From Chloroflexota bacterium (GTDB taxonomy: Bacteria; Chloroflexota; Dehalococcoidia; Lucifugimonadales; UBA1127): 5,819 bases of DNA. A model generated the notes under the pieces. That model was given only the letters and a program-made list of their open reading frames with translations. It searched no databases and was not told where the DNA came from. Location: positions 1 through 5,819 of the forward strand of contig JAPPNT010000108.1 in assembly GCA_028873745.1 (NCBI GenBank), read 5' to 3'. The position numbers were made by a program, and so were the translations under genes. Positions within the stretch are counted from its first letter, which is position 1. Every line of letters begins with the position of its first letter. This document shows positions 1 through 5,819 of the stretch, in pieces.

Positions 1-180
1 GACTATCATTCTTTCAGCAGCAACTTGATCTTCGGCAACTTCGAAGAGGAGAAGACGATCAAGATCTGGACCAACACCGACTCTGAAGCTGAGGGCTCGG
101 AGACGATTCGGGTGGTCTTGTCGGATCCGATCGGCGCAGCGATCGTGGACGGGGAAGGTATCGGCACGATCACGGATTAG
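1..180 (+). CDS. Calx-beta domain protein, C-terminal end (5' partial)
   Basis: Reading frame 1 is open from the window edge to the TAG at 178-180 and gives 59 residues. They fit the second half of a Calx-beta domain: a strand with NLIFGNFEEEKTIKI, then the acidic turn before EGSETIRVVLSDPIGA, then the closing DGEGIGTITD. In the family this beta-sandwich binds Ca2+ through acidic residues, and many bacterial copies sit in tandem in large secreted or surface proteins involved in adhesion. The protein stops right after the last strand, with no visible membrane anchor, LPXTG-like motif or other sorting tail. The 5' part, including any signal peptide or further repeats, lies outside the window. 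G+C is about 54%, clearly lower than the genes to the right. The domain call is firm; the role of the full protein is unknown. Confidence 0.85.
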   Translation, partial: DYHSFSSNLIFGNFEEEKTIKIWTNTDSEAEGSETIRVVLSDPIGAAIVDGEGIGTITD

Positions 181-396
181 CAGATGGCTAATCCTGACAG
201 CTCAATCCCGTCAATCGGCACCGTCTTGTGGCGTTTATCCGACTAGTTTGGTCGTGTGCTCGAGGGCACTGTATCGAGTTGTGTTGTCCGTCATGCCGTA
301 GACGATGCCCAACAATGTCGGTTGCATCTCTAAACCCCATATCGGGGGCACGGGTCAAGCGTATAATCGAGGTTAGCCCACTACTGACTATCCTAT
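181..396. other. Lower-GC intergenic region between the Calx-beta gene and tRNA-Pro
   Basis: No convincing gene lies here. G+C is about 54% by hand count. A 20-codon ATG frame at 184-246 and a GTG frame at 228-419 are open, but neither has a ribosome site and the second runs into the tRNA. I see no T-tract hairpin that would end the Calx-beta transcript. The only small hairpin is CCCC/GGGG around 335-347, with a 4-bp stem and no T run. The recognisable signal is the TATAAT at 362-367, listed separately. Confidence 0.6.
362..367 (+). promoter_or_regulatory. Candidate -10 box of the tRNA-Pro promoter
   Basis: The hexamer is a perfect TATAAT. It would start transcription near 374, about 23 bases before the mature tRNA 5' end at 397, a normal leader for RNase P processing. 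At the usual 16-18 bp upstream spacing there is no good TTGACA match, so the -35 element is weak or unlike the consensus. A TTGCAT at 322-327 is too far away to serve. Confidence 0.5.
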
Positions 397-473
<77 letters not shown>

Positions 474-485
474 ACCGGCGAATCA

Positions 486-515
486 GGGGGTGGACTGCAG
501 CGTCCACCCCCTTTT
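486..515 (+). terminator. Intrinsic (Rho-independent) terminator after tRNA-Pro
   Basis: A perfect 10-bp GC-rich stem, GGGGGTGGAC (486-495) with GTCCACCCCC (502-511), closes a 6-base loop and is followed at once by TTTT (512-515). It starts 13 bases after the encoded CCA, where the tRNA transcript should end. The T run is short, but the stem is very strong. It insulates the tRNA from the downstream deacylase gene. Confidence 0.9.
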
Positions 516-523
516 GCTATAGT
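515..523 (+). promoter_or_regulatory. Extended -10 promoter for the YbaK-like gene
   Basis: TGC directly followed by TATAGT (518-523) forms an extended -10 element, with 5 of 6 hexamer bases matching TATAAT. The predicted start is near 530, giving a leader of about 22 bases that contains the AGGAGG at 541-546. No clear -35 hexamer sits at 17 bp, which extended -10 promoters can tolerate. The element shares its first T with the terminator's T run, so termination and new initiation are back to back. Confidence 0.5.
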
Positions 524-540
524 TTCGTGAGCCGGCAACA

Positions 541-546
541 AGGAGG
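541..546 (+). promoter_or_regulatory. Ribosome binding site of the YbaK-like gene
   Basis: A full AGGAGG lies 5 bases before the GTG at 552-554. It decides the start in favour of this GTG over the in-frame internal ATG at 588, which has no such site and would remove part of the N-terminal helix. Confidence 0.85.
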
Positions 547-551
547 CCTGT

Positions 552-1055
552 GTGACCACGGAGTTCAGGGAAGGCGCTCTGCATCCCATGGTGGCGGCGT
601 CGCTCACCGTCCTCGGCGTCAACTACGAGATCGTCCCCTGCGACCCCGCCTTCGCCGACACCGCCGAGTTCTGCCAGAAGTACGGCTACCCCATGGAGAC
701 CAGCGCCAACACCATCATCGTCGCGTCCACCCGCGGGGCCAAGACGCACTGCGCCTGCCTCGTGCAGGCGTCGAAGCGGCTCGACGTCAACCACACGGTG
801 AAGGGGCTCATGGGCGTCTCCAAGGCCTCCTTCGCCACCGCCGCCGAGACGAAGGACCTCACCGGCATGGAGATAGGCGGCGTCACCGTCTTCGGCCTGC
901 CGAAGGACATCCCCCTCTACGTCGACGCCGCCATGATGGACCAGCCCTACCTCATCGTCGGCGCGGGCTCCCGGACGGCGAAGGTGCGCATCGCCCCGGC
1001 GGAGCTCGGCAAGATACCCAACTGCACCGTGATCGAGGGCCTCTCGTTGGCATAG
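552..1055 (+). CDS. YbaK/ProX-family aminoacyl-tRNA deacylase (tRNA-Pro trans-editing type)
   Basis: The 167-residue product has the usual length and order of the YbaK/EbsC domain. It has an N-terminal part with NYEIVPCDP (24-32), a DTAEFC segment (36-41), the strand SANTIIVAS (51-59), LDVNHTVKGLMGVSKASFA (77-95), the Gly-rich IGGVTVFGLP (108-117), YVDAAMM (123-129), and the strand LIVGAGSRTAKVRIAP (134-149). Members are cytosolic single-domain enzymes that hydrolyse mischarged tRNA, typically Cys- or Ala-tRNA-Pro. The Gly pair at 109-110 fits the essential glycine region of YbaK. However, N53 stands where E. coli and H. influenzae YbaK have the essential Lys of the K-T motif, so substrate or chemistry may differ from classical YbaK. 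It has its own promoter and ribosome site and follows a tRNA-Pro gene. The family call is firm; the exact mischarged substrate is open. Confidence 0.88.
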   Translation: MTTEFREGALHPMVAASLTVLGVNYEIVPCDPAFADTAEFCQKYGYPMETSANTIIVASTRGAKTHCACLVQASKRLDVNHTVKGLMGVSKASFATAAETKDLTGMEIGGVTVFGLPKDIPLYVDAAMMDQPYLIVGAGSRTAKVRIAPAELGKIPNCTVIEGLSLA

Positions 1056-1119
1056 GAGGGACCGCGCCCGCTGCCGTTTGCCCAGCGCCCAAAGGGCACC
1101 GGTATGTCGGTGAGCTGCC

Positions 1120-2424
1120 ATGAACGCTGCGCCGAGGGTCTTCTACGGTTGGTACATGGTCGGCGTCGCCCTGGTCAGCGGCGCCTTCCAGACCGGTGTG
1201 GGCATCTGGGGCGTCAGCGTGTTCGTCATCCCGATGGAGGAGGACCTCGGCTGGTCCCGCGCTGCCTTCTTTCTCGCCCTCACCATCCGCACGGCCACCA
1301 CCGGCCTCCTGTCGCCCGTCGTCGGCCCCTGGCTGGACACGAAGAACGGGCCCCGCAGGCTCATGCTCTTCGGCTCGATAGTCCTCGGGTGCTCGCTGAT
1401 GGCCCTCCGCTGGGTCGACAACATCTGGCAGTTCTACCTGTTCTTCGGTGTGCTCGGCGCGGTTGGCGCCGTCGGCGCGGGCGGCATCATCACGCAGACC
1501 ATTCTGCCTAAGTGGTTCATCCGCCGCCGCGGCCGCGCGATGGGCGTGGCGTCGATGGGCGGGGCCATGGGGCCGCTGTTCTTCCCCATCACCATCTACG
1601 GCCTCATCTCACTGGCCGGCTGGCGCGACGCGTGGTTCGCCCTCGGCGTCATAGCGCTCGTGCTCCTGCTGCCCCTCTCCTTCCTGCTCCGCACGAGGCC
1701 CGAGGACATCGGCGTGCACCCTGACGGCGACCGCGACGATATTGCCCCGGCCTCGGCGGCATCGGCGGGCGAGCGCCCTCGACCCGGCAGCGTCAGCGAC
1801 TTCAGCCTGACGGGGCGGCAGGCGCTCAGGTCGCCGGCCTTCTGGCTCATCATCCTGGCCTTCGGGTTGGGCGGCATTGGGCTGCAGGGGTTCCAGTCCA
1901 ACTGGATCCCCTACTTGGAGGGCGAGGGCATTGCCACCGCCGTCGCGACGGTCGCGATCACCGTCTACGGCATCTTCTCCGTCTCAGCGCGCATGATCTG
2001 GGGCCTGCTCGCCGACCGGTACCAGGTGCGGAGCCTGATTGTCGTGCAGTCGCTGCTCACGGCGGCCAGCGTGCTGCTGCTCATCTACGTCGTTGGCCCG
2101 GTCATGCTCTTCGTCTTCGTCGTCATCTTCGGCCTGACCATGGGCGGCTCCTTCCTGCTGCGGCCCCTCATCGTCGCGAACTACTTCGGTCGCGAGCACA
2201 TCGGCGCCATCACCGGCTATATGCGCCCATTCCAGGGACTCACCGCGGCGGCGGGCCCGCCGCTTGTTGCGCTGGCGTATGACGCTCTCGGCTCCTACTT
2301 CTGGAGCTTCGTCGTCGTCATGGTCGGCTACGCGTCGACTGCTGCCGTCATCACGCTGGCGAGACCGCCCCGCGAGCAGCTCGAGCGGCAGGCGGCCTAC
2401 TCATCGCCGGCGGGTGGTGCATAA
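1120..2424 (+). CDS. MFS transporter, monocarboxylate-type (copy A of a tandem pair)
   Basis: This is a 434-residue polytopic inner-membrane protein with about twelve hydrophobic segments in two halves, separated by a polar loop at roughly 191-240. Family marks include FYGW (8-11) leading into TM1, LGWSRA (43-48), the MFS motif-A-like G69-P-W-L-D73 with G77-P-R-R80, KWFIRRRGRAMGVASMGGAMG around 131-151 (typical of MCT/OFA-like carriers), a second motif-A copy GLLADRYQVR (295-304), and TGYMRPFQG (365-373). R57 and R348 fall in predicted membrane spans and could bind an anionic substrate; that is inference. The ATG at 1120 is preceded by GGTGAG (1109-1114) at 5-base spacing. It lies 64 bp after the deacylase gene and 2 bp before its paralog. 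Members move small organic acids or other solutes by proton or ion coupling. The substrate here cannot be read from the sequence. Confidence 0.88.
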   Translation: MNAAPRVFYGWYMVGVALVSGAFQTGVGIWGVSVFVIPMEEDLGWSRAAFFLALTIRTATTGLLSPVVGPWLDTKNGPRRLMLFGSIVLGCSLMALRWVDNIWQFYLFFGVLGAVGAVGAGGIITQTILPKWFIRRRGRAMGVASMGGAMGPLFFPITIYGLISLAGWRDAWFALGVIALVLLLPLSFLLRTRPEDIGVHPDGDRDDIAPASAASAGERPRPGSVSDFSLTGRQALRSPAFWLIILAFGLGGIGLQGFQSNWIPYLEGEGIATAVATVAITVYGIFSVSARMIWGLLADRYQVRSLIVVQSLLTAASVLLLIYVVGPVMLFVFVVIFGLTMGGSFLLRPLIVANYFGREHIGAITGYMRPFQGLTAAAGPPLVALAYDALGSYFWSFVVVMVGYASTAAVITLARPPREQLERQAAYSSPAGGA

Positions 2425-2426
2425 TC

Positions 2427-3716
2427 GTGGGTATGTTCCCGAGAGTCTTCTACGGCTGGAACCTGGTGGGCGTCTCCCTGGTGAGCGGCGCCTTCAATGC
2501 CGGCGTCGCCATGTGGGGTCTCGGCGTATTCGCGTCCAGCATGGAAATGGAGCTCGGATGGTCCCGCTCCGCCCTCTTCCTCGGGCTGACCATTCGCACG
2601 GGCATGACCGGCCTGTTCTCGCCCATCGTGGGCCCCTGGCGCGACACGAAGAGCGGCCCGCGCGCGCTCATGCTGTTCGGCGCCGTCATCCTGGGCCTCT
2701 CCCTGATGGCGCTCAAGTGGGTGGACAGCCTGTGGCAGTTCTACCTGTTCTTCGGGGTTATCGGCGCGCTGGGATCCCTCGGCGCCGGAGGCATGCTGAC
2801 CCAGACGATTCTGCCCAAGTGGTTCATTCGCCGCCGGGGCATCGCCCTCGGCATCGCGTCCACCGGCGGCGCGATGGGGCCGCTCTTCTTCCCCATCTCC
2901 ATCTTCGCCCTCATCTCCCTTCTGGGCTGGCGCGACGCCTGGTTCACGCTGGGGGCGCTGGCCATCGTGGTGCTCGTGCCCCTCGCGCTGACGGTGCGCA
3001 CCAACCCCGAGGACATCGGCCTGCTGCCCGACGGCGACACCGAGCCCGCCGCCCCCGTGCCGTCCGGCACCGCCGGCTCCCGCCCCAGCCGCGCCAGCGA
3101 GGTCAGCCTCACCGGGCGGCAGGCGTTGAGGACGACCTCATTCTGGCTCATCATCCTGGCCTTCGGCCTTGGCGGGCTCGGCCAGCAGGGTTTCCAGTCC
3201 AACTGGGTCCCCTACATGGAGGGCGTGGGGTTCGAGTCGAGCACCGCGGCGCTCGCCATCACCGTCTACGGCATTTTCTCCGTCAGCGCCCGGCTCTGGT
3301 GGGGCATCCTGGCCGACCGCTACCAGGTGCGCTACCTCCTCGTCATCCAGTCGATCATGACCGGCACGAGCGTCCTGCTGCTGATCTACGTGATGGGGCC
3401 GTTCATGCTCTTCGCCTTCGTCGTGATTTTCGGCGCCACCATGGGCGGCGGCTTCATGATGCGGCCGCTCATCGTCGCGAACTACTTCGGCCGCGCGCAC
3501 ATCGGCGCCATCACCGGCTACATGCGCCCCTTCCAGGGCGTGACGACGGCCATCGGACCCGTGGTCGTCGCCCTCGTCTACGACACCCTCGGCTCCTACT
3601 TCTGGAGCTTCGTCGCCGTCATGGTCGGCTACGGCTTCACCGCAGCGGTCATCATCCTCGCGAAGCCGCCGCGCCAGCAGATGGAGCGGCAGCAGGAGAC
3701 CGTCAGCGCGACGTAG
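2427..3716 (+). CDS. MFS transporter, monocarboxylate-type (copy B of a tandem pair)
   Basis: The 429-residue product aligns end to end with copy A. About two thirds of residues are identical by eye (31 of the first 50), and the central loop is two residues shorter. The same marks are present: FYGW (8-11), D73 with G77-P-R79 in motif A, KWFIRRRGIALGIASTGGAMG (131-151), GILADRYQVR in the second half, and TGYMRPFQG. The membrane Arg R57 is also kept. Differences concentrate in the loop at about 200-230, the TM1 tail and the C terminus. Start choice: the GTG at 2427 makes its N terminus the same length as copy A, with GGTGG (2413-2417) upstream. The ATG at 2433 is the alternative and would drop two residues. 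The 2-bp gap to copy A implies one mRNA and perhaps translational coupling. This is a duplicated carrier with possibly different substrate preference; substrate unknown. Confidence 0.88.
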   Translation: MGMFPRVFYGWNLVGVSLVSGAFNAGVAMWGLGVFASSMEMELGWSRSALFLGLTIRTGMTGLFSPIVGPWRDTKSGPRALMLFGAVILGLSLMALKWVDSLWQFYLFFGVIGALGSLGAGGMLTQTILPKWFIRRRGIALGIASTGGAMGPLFFPISIFALISLLGWRDAWFTLGALAIVVLVPLALTVRTNPEDIGLLPDGDTEPAAPVPSGTAGSRPSRASEVSLTGRQALRTTSFWLIILAFGLGGLGQQGFQSNWVPYMEGVGFESSTAALAITVYGIFSVSARLWWGILADRYQVRYLLVIQSIMTGTSVLLLIYVMGPFMLFAFVVIFGATMGGGFMMRPLIVANYFGRAHIGAITGYMRPFQGVTTAIGPVVVALVYDTLGSYFWSFVAVMVGYGFTAAVIILAKPPRQQMERQQETVSAT

Positions 3717-3734
3717 GCCGTCGAGTGTTTCGGC

Positions 3735-3763
3735 TTCACCGGTCTCGGAGCTCCTGCTACCAT
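3735..3763 (+). promoter_or_regulatory. Candidate promoter for the acyltransferase, leaderless geometry
   Basis: TTCACC (3735-3740) is followed after exactly 17 bp by TACCAT (3758-3763), which is preceded by TGC as an extended -10. Each hexamer matches 4 of 6 consensus bases. The predicted start falls about 7 bases after the -10, at or next to the ATG at 3770. No Shine-Dalgarno sequence lies in the proper window before that ATG, which agrees with a leaderless message. Confidence 0.4.
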
Positions 3764-3769
3764 TCCCGC

Positions 3770-4957
3770 ATGGCTACGGACCCCAACGCGCACGGCGCCC
3801 CCGCAGCCGCGCAGCCGTCCCCCCGCTACCACGACCTCGACGCCCTGCGCGCCGCGGCGATGCTCCTCGGCATCGTCCTGCACGCCGCCCTCTTCCTCGT
3901 GCCGGACGCCTGGGGTGTGCTCGACAAGGAGGCGTCGGACGAGCTGCTGTACGGCGACGTCGTGAGCGCTATTCACGGCTTCCGCATGCCTGTTTTCTTC
4001 CTGATGAGCGGGTTCTTCACCGCCATGCTGTGGCAGCGACGGGGGCTCGTCGGCATGCTGCGGCAACGGCTACTGCGAGTGGGCCTGCCGCTGCTGGCCG
4101 GCTGCTTCACCATCATCCCGCTGAGTGCCTGGGTCTGGGTCGCGACAACCGACTACGACCTCGCGAAGGACTTTCCGGCGGGGGCGTCGGGCGTGGAGAT
4201 AGTGATCGGTGTCTGGCTGTTCGCGTGGCTGGACGACTTCCACCACCTGTGGTTCCTCTGGCACCTGCTGTGGCTCGTGGGGCTGTTCGCCTTGCTGGCC
4301 CGGCTCGGGCTCACCTTCACCCACCGCTGGGCATGGTGGACGCTCGTGCCGCTCGTGGCGCTGCCGCAGTTTTTCATGCTGTGGATCGGCGCCGACACGA
4401 GCACCGGGTTGATCATCGCGCCGCACGTCCTCGCCTACTACGCCATCTTCTTCCTCTTCGGCGCCTTCATGCACCAGCGAGGCGTCTCCGTGCCGAAGCG
4501 GTGGGCGGTGGCGGCGCCGATTGCGCTGGCGCTCTTCTACCCGGTTGCCGTGTTCGTCCTGCGGGTCGCGGTCAAGGAGTACGACGCTCGCAACGAGGAA
4601 CTGGCCGCCGCGATCTGGCTGGCCGGCACGGTGGTGCAGGTGGCCTACACGTGGCTCATGTGCTTCGGCCTCATGGGTCTTTTCCGGTGGGCGATGGCCG
4701 TCGAGCGGCCCTGGGTGCGCTACGTGTCGGACTCGTCCTACTGGCTCTACCTCGCGCACCTGCCGCTGGTGGTGGCAGCACAGTGGTGGGCGGTCGAATG
4801 GGACATGAGCGTCCACCTCGAGTTCGCGATCATCGTCGTCGTGTCGACCGCGCTCCTGCTGGCCTCCTACCACCTGCTCGTCCGCCACACGCCCATCGGC
4901 GCGTTCCTCAACGGGACCCGCCCGCGCCGAACACACGACGCCGCGCAGGCGGGGTGA
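3770..4957 (+). CDS. Acyltransferase-3 family membrane protein (OpgC-like)
   Basis: The 395-residue product has about ten hydrophobic segments and the marks of the acyltransferase-3 family. These are HDLDALRAAA (21-30) at the entry to TM1 with H38 inside it, FRMPVFFLMSGFF (71-83), the H/W-rich HHLWFLWHLL (158-167), and the late SYWLYLAHLP (323-332). Members move acyl groups (acetyl, succinyl and others) across or at the inner membrane onto sugars, glucans, lipids or antibiotics. The first motifs resemble OpgC/MdoC, which succinylates periplasmic glucans, but the acceptor here cannot be told. The ATG at 3770 is chosen because the family N-terminal motif begins about 20 residues later. The same frame stays open far upstream, but there it is an Arg/Pro/His-rich shadow of the second MFS gene. 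It lies 53 bp after that gene with its own candidate promoter, and converges on the AlkD-like gene 26 bp away. Confidence 0.85.
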   Translation: MATDPNAHGAPAAAQPSPRYHDLDALRAAAMLLGIVLHAALFLVPDAWGVLDKEASDELLYGDVVSAIHGFRMPVFFLMSGFFTAMLWQRRGLVGMLRQRLLRVGLPLLAGCFTIIPLSAWVWVATTDYDLAKDFPAGASGVEIVIGVWLFAWLDDFHHLWFLWHLLWLVGLFALLARLGLTFTHRWAWWTLVPLVALPQFFMLWIGADTSTGLIIAPHVLAYYAIFFLFGAFMHQRGVSVPKRWAVAAPIALALFYPVAVFVLRVAVKEYDARNEELAAAIWLAGTVVQVAYTWLMCFGLMGLFRWAMAVERPWVRYVSDSSYWLYLAHLPLVVAAQWWAVEWDMSVHLEFAIIVVVSTALLLASYHLLVRHTPIGAFLNGTRPRRTHDAAQAG

Positions 4958-4983
4958 GGGGTAGGCGAGCGCCCCCAGCGCCC

Positions 4984-5712
4984 CTACGCGCGCGCCCTCG
5001 ACGGCCTCCGCCCGCCGCTCCGAAGCTTCTCCGCGTTCTTGAGCGCCTCACGGGCCGACAGCGCGCTCATGCGCTCCCGGTTTCGTTCGACGTACTCCTC
5101 GACAACGCCCAGGTTGCTGTAGGCCAGGTCACGCAACGCCCACCCGATGCCCTTGCGGATGAAGAACTCCCGGTCGGACAAGTTCGGCTCGATGCAGTCG
5201 AACAGCAGATCGAGGTCGGTCTGCTCCCTGCGCCCGAGCTGGCAGAGAATGGCCGACCTGCGCTTCCACATGTCGGGGTCGCGGCTCCACGCGCGCATCT
5301 GCGGGGCTGTCTCCGCCGGGAATCGTTCGAGCAGCTCCCGCAGCCGGTGGGAGGCGATGTCGTCGACAAAGTCCCACCACGCGCCGCTGGTCACCATGTG
5401 CTCGAACATCGGCAGCGTGTCGAACGTCCGGAAGGCCTGGCACCCCCTGGCCCCGGCCACTTGCAGCGCGGCGTAGCGCTCCTCGCGGAATCCGGCGTGG
5501 TCCCACAGCTCCCGAACGACGGCAATCCACGTCTCTTTGTCGGCTATCGGGCGCTCTTTCAGCGCGTCCTTGACCAGCGAGCGCAACGCCGGCTTCTGCA
5601 CGCCCCGGTAAGGCATCGCCGATTTCATGTAGGCGCGCATGCCTTCCGCCTTGTCGGGATCGGCGTGTTCCGCCAACCCCCGGCGGATGGCGGCGGCCAG
5701 CGGCGTGCTCAT
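4984..5712 (-). CDS. AlkD-like DNA alkylation repair protein (HEAT-like repeats)
   Basis: The 242-residue helical product matches the AlkD family in length. It has the N-terminal MKSAMPYRGVQKPALR (29-44), then SGAWWDFVDDIASHRL (109-124), DMWKRRSAIL (147-156) and FFIRKGIGWALRDL (183-196). Bacillus cereus AlkD uses W109, D113, R148 and W187 to grip and excise damaged bases. With a constant offset of four these fall on W113, D117, R152 and W191, so all four are present. Known members are cytosolic DNA glycosylases that remove N3- and N7-alkylated, especially cationic, purines. The C-terminal tail (232-242) is rich in Arg. The ATG sits at 5710-5712 with only a loose G-rich stretch upstream. A membrane-protein gene ends 22 bp upstream on the same strand, so the pair may be co-transcribed from a promoter beyond the window. 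Confidence 0.88.
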   Translation of the reverse strand: MSTPLAAAIRRGLAEHADPDKAEGMRAYMKSAMPYRGVQKPALRSLVKDALKERPIADKETWIAVVRELWDHAGFREERYAALQVAGARGCQAFRTFDTLPMFEHMVTSGAWWDFVDDIASHRLRELLERFPAETAPQMRAWSRDPDMWKRRSAILCQLGRREQTDLDLLFDCIEPNLSDREFFIRKGIGWALRDLAYSNLGVVEEYVERNRERMSALSAREALKNAEKLRSGGRRPSRARA

Positions 5713-5734
5713 CGGCCGTCGCCCCGAGTTTCCT

Positions 5735-5818
5735 CTACTGCCAGCCGCCGACGAGCGTCCCGATCAGCGTCATGGAGACCGCCGGGTAGCCCGAGTTGAT
5801 CAGCCAGTGCTTTACGGG
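5735..5818 (-). CDS. Small membrane protein, C-terminal end, DUF1761-like (5' partial)
   Basis: On the minus strand a frame open from the window edge ends at TAG (5735-5737) and gives 27 residues beginning PVKHWLINSG and ending in LIGTLVGGWQ. The pattern WLINSGY followed by a hydrophobic helix with two glycine steps and a terminal Trp resembles the last transmembrane helix of DUF1761 proteins, small four-helix membrane proteins of unknown function. It lies 22 bp before the AlkD-like gene on the same strand. With so few residues the family call is tentative, but the composition and stop position look like a true gene end. The competing minus-strand frame here is Arg/Asp-rich and unconvincing. 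Confidence 0.5.
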   Translation of the reverse strand, partial: PVKHWLINSGYPAVSMTLIGTLVGGWQ

Positions 5819-5819
5819 C

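Noticed and set aside
1080..1100. GCCC-AAA-GGGC hairpin upstream of the first MFS gene
   Set aside because: It has a 4-bp stem, a 3-base loop and no T run, so it is too weak to call a terminator or operator.
483..1121. 212-codon minus-strand frame opposite the deacylase
   Set aside because: Its Gly/Asp/Val/Arg-rich composition is typical of an antisense shadow of a high-GC gene, and it has no start signal.
4955..4990. GC-rich imperfect inverted repeat (GTAGG...CCTAC) between the convergent genes, a possible two-way terminator
   Set aside because: The stem is only 5 bp before mismatches and there is no T run on either strand. Termination here is likely Rho-dependent or elsewhere.
4030..5799. 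589-codon plus-strand frame across the acyltransferase and AlkD-like genes
   Set aside because: It runs out of frame through one well-supported gene and antisense through another. The composition is Arg/Ala/Pro-rich with no domain.
5713..5818. Alternative minus-strand frame reading into the AlkD-like start
   Set aside because: Its residues are Arg/Asp/Ala-rich and family-less. The neighbouring frame gives a clean membrane helix with a natural stop at 5735-5737.

Overview
The window is a bacterial chromosomal segment of mostly high GC. A hand count gives about 54% G+C over bases 1-360 and 68% in the sampled stretch 601-660. I see no phage, transposon or CRISPR sequence. The lineage cannot be fixed from sequence alone. 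High GC, GTG and ATG starts, a possibly leaderless gene and MFS proteins opening with a PRVFYGW motif would suit Chloroflexota (SAR202-like or other Dehalococcoidia) or an actinobacterium. This is an impression, not a database result.

Layout. Bases 1-180 are the last 59 codons of a Calx-beta domain protein. A lower-GC intergenic region (181-396) follows and carries a perfect TATAAT just ahead of a tRNA-Pro(CGG) gene with encoded CCA (397-473). A strong intrinsic terminator (486-515) directly abuts an extended -10 promoter (515-523). That promoter, followed by an AGGAGG ribosome site, serves a GTG-started YbaK/ProX-like aminoacyl-tRNA deacylase gene (552-1055). Two tandem, closely related MFS transporter genes (1120-2424 and 2427-3716) follow, then a membrane acyltransferase-3 gene (3770-4957). 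On the opposite strand, converging on the acyltransferase, are an AlkD-like DNA alkylation repair gene (4984-5712) and, 22 bp upstream of it in the direction of transcription, the last 27 codons of a small membrane protein resembling DUF1761 (5735-5818).

How the genes may work together. The deacylase family clears mischarged tRNA-Pro, and here it lies directly downstream of a tRNA-Pro gene, so the two form a plausible translation-fidelity neighbourhood. The deacylase has Asn where classical YbaK has its key Lys, which places it in a divergent subfamily. The two MFS genes are separated by 2 bp and are almost certainly co-transcribed and derived from a duplication. Their substrates are unknown. 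The acyltransferase has its own candidate promoter. The AlkD-like protein keeps all four residues I compared with Bacillus cereus AlkD and is probably active. The window looks mainly like core or housekeeping sequence with a recent transporter duplication. I did not find convincing evidence of a wholly new system.
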